A stretch of 64,000 nucleotides of DNA, taken from positions 62,001 to 126,000 of the forward strand of contig NZ_WHOA01000241.1 of NCBI RefSeq assembly GCF_013141715.1, in the 5' to 3' direction. The notes beneath the pieces are model-generated. The model searched no databases. It saw only the letters and a program-made list of their open reading frames with translations, and was not told the origin of the DNA. The stretch comes from Paenibacillus phytorum (GTDB lineage Bacteria; Bacillota; Bacilli; Paenibacillales; NBRC-103111). The translations under genes and the position numbers were made by a program. How positions within the stretch are numbered: the first letter of the stretch is position 1; the number at the start of each line of letters is the position of its first letter. Positions 63,390 to 64,000 of this stretch are shown in pieces.

Positions 63390-64000
63390 TTACAGGGTGC
63401 GCAGATCTTGTAAAATTTCTGTTTTGGACTTCGTTTTATCGTCCACTTTCTTGATCACTCGTGCAGGTGCTCCTGCTACAACCGTATATTCTTCAACATC
63501 TTGTGTAACGATAGCGCCGGCAGCAACAACAGATCCTTTTCCGATGCGAACACCTTCTAAGATAACTGCATTCGCTCCAACAAGTACATCATCTTCAATC
63601 ACACAAGGTTGTGCGGAAGGGGGTTCAATAACGCCTGCAACGACTGCACCAGCGCCGATGTGACACATTTTCCCTACTTGTGCTCTACCGCCAAGAACAG
63701 CATTCATGTCGATCATTGTACCATCGCCAACAGAAGCACCAATATTAATGAGAGCGCCCATCATGATGACTGCGTTGTCTCCGATATGTACTTTATCACG
63801 AATGATCGCACCTGGTTCAATGCGCGCATTGATTGGCTTGAGATCAAGCATAGGAATCGCAGAATTGCGACGATCCGCTTCAACGACGAAATCCGCGATT
63901 TGTGCTTTGTTTGCTTCAAGAACAGGCTGAATTTCGCTCCATTCGCCAAAAACAACGCCGCTTCCGCCGGATATAAAGGTTTGGCTGCCTTCGCCAAAGT
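63390..64000 (-). CDS. dapH: Tetrahydrodipicolinate N-acetyltransferase, 5' end outside the window
   Basis: Acetylates tetrahydrodipicolinate, the first step of the acetylase DAP branch. The frame is open to the window edge ([20 protein letters not shown] is the visible N-terminal part), so about 203 of about 236 residues are seen. Left-handed beta-helix hexapeptides run through [35 protein letters not shown] and [12 protein letters not shown]. The Met at 63851 is internal, not a start. Confidence 0.94.
   Translation of the reverse strand, partial: FGEGSQTFISGGSGVVFGEWSEIQPVLEANKAQIADFVVEADRRNSAIPMLDLKPINARIEPGAIIRDKVHIGDNAVIMMGALINIGASVGDGTMIDMNAVLGGRAQVGKMCHIGAGAVVAGVIEPPSAQPCVIEDDVLVGANAVILEGVRIGKGSVVAAGAIVTQDVEEYTVVAGAPARVIKKVDDKTKSKTEILQDLRTL

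Noticed and set aside
62382-63663. Plus-strand open frames opposite dapL and dapH
   Set aside because: They are shadows of well-recognised minus-strand genes with no binding sites of their own.
1-64000. Search for tRNA genes, CRISPR arrays, insertion sequences and prophage genes
   Set aside because: None seen by reading; the tandem repeats present have no CRISPR-like spacing, and no transposase or integrase motifs were found.

Overview
The window is a contiguous piece of chromosome from an endospore-forming, low-to-mid GC Firmicute, most likely a Paenibacillaceae (Paenibacillus-like) species. The evidence is a complete mra/dcw cell-wall and division cluster in Bacillus order, the sporulation block spoIIGA-sigE-sigG, spoVD and spoVE, bacillithiol synthesis (bshC), a MurE with the DAP-type DNPR motif, and the acetylase-branch diaminopimelate genes. 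Strong Shine-Dalgarno sequences (AGGAGG) and frequent GTG/TTG starts fit this group. murA lies inside the cluster between murB and divIB. I saw no phage, insertion sequence, CRISPR array, tRNA or rRNA.

Layout: 1-4.4 kb, two overlapping von Willebrand A (vWA) domain membrane proteins, the first cut by the window edge, then a small LiaI/LiaF-like membrane protein. 5.1-10.6 kb, a region matching the Bacillus yla region: typA, ylaH, unknown small genes, a ylaJ-type sporulation lipoprotein on the minus strand and phoH (ylaK). 10.6-14.9 kb, mostly minus-strand hypothetical and secreted proteins, a plus-strand MidA-like methyltransferase and a DUF2626 membrane protein. 15.2-17.3 kb, a GerR/RsfA-type regulator, panE and a DUF3397 membrane protein. 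17.7-23.4 kb, a five-gene oligopeptide ABC transporter operon (oppABCDF). 23.5-27.9 kb, bshC, an S-adenosylhomocysteine hydrolase and a DUF4349 lipoprotein. 28.0-48.1 kb, mraZ-rsmH-ftsL-pbpB-spoVD-murE-murF-mraY-murD-spoVE-murG-murB-murA-divIB-ftsA-ftsZ. 48.4-51.1 kb, spoIIGA-sigE-sigG. 51.2-55.4 kb, ylmC-ylmD-ylmE-sepF-ylmG-ylmH-divIVA. 55.4-62.1 kb, a T-box leader with ileS, a minus-strand yteA/ylyA-type gene, lspA, a RluD-type pseudouridine synthase and a patA-type aminotransferase. 62.2-64 kb, minus-strand dapL and the start-truncated dapH.

The genes form one theme: making lipid II (murE to murA, mraY, murG), supplying its diaminopimelate (dapH, dapL, patA), polymerising and placing the wall at the septum (ftsL, pbpB, divIB, ftsA, ftsZ, sepF, ylmG, divIVA), and switching that machinery to sporulation (spoVD, spoVE, spoIIGA, sigE, sigG). 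Several control sites can be read directly: a four-repeat MraZ operator, a sigma-H-like promoter before ftsA, a 22-bp-spacer promoter before spoIIGA of the kind known for Spo0A-controlled spoIIG, a sigma-F/G-like promoter before sigG, and an isoleucine T-box.

The least explained structure is a dispersed family of short hairpin repeats (TGCTTACGAAG, then an AGTTTTGC/GCAAAACT stem, then CTTAGGAGG). It occurs in one to three tandem units directly before five genes (a hypothetical gene, rsmH, sigE, divIVA, lspA) and always supplies that gene's Shine-Dalgarno sequence.
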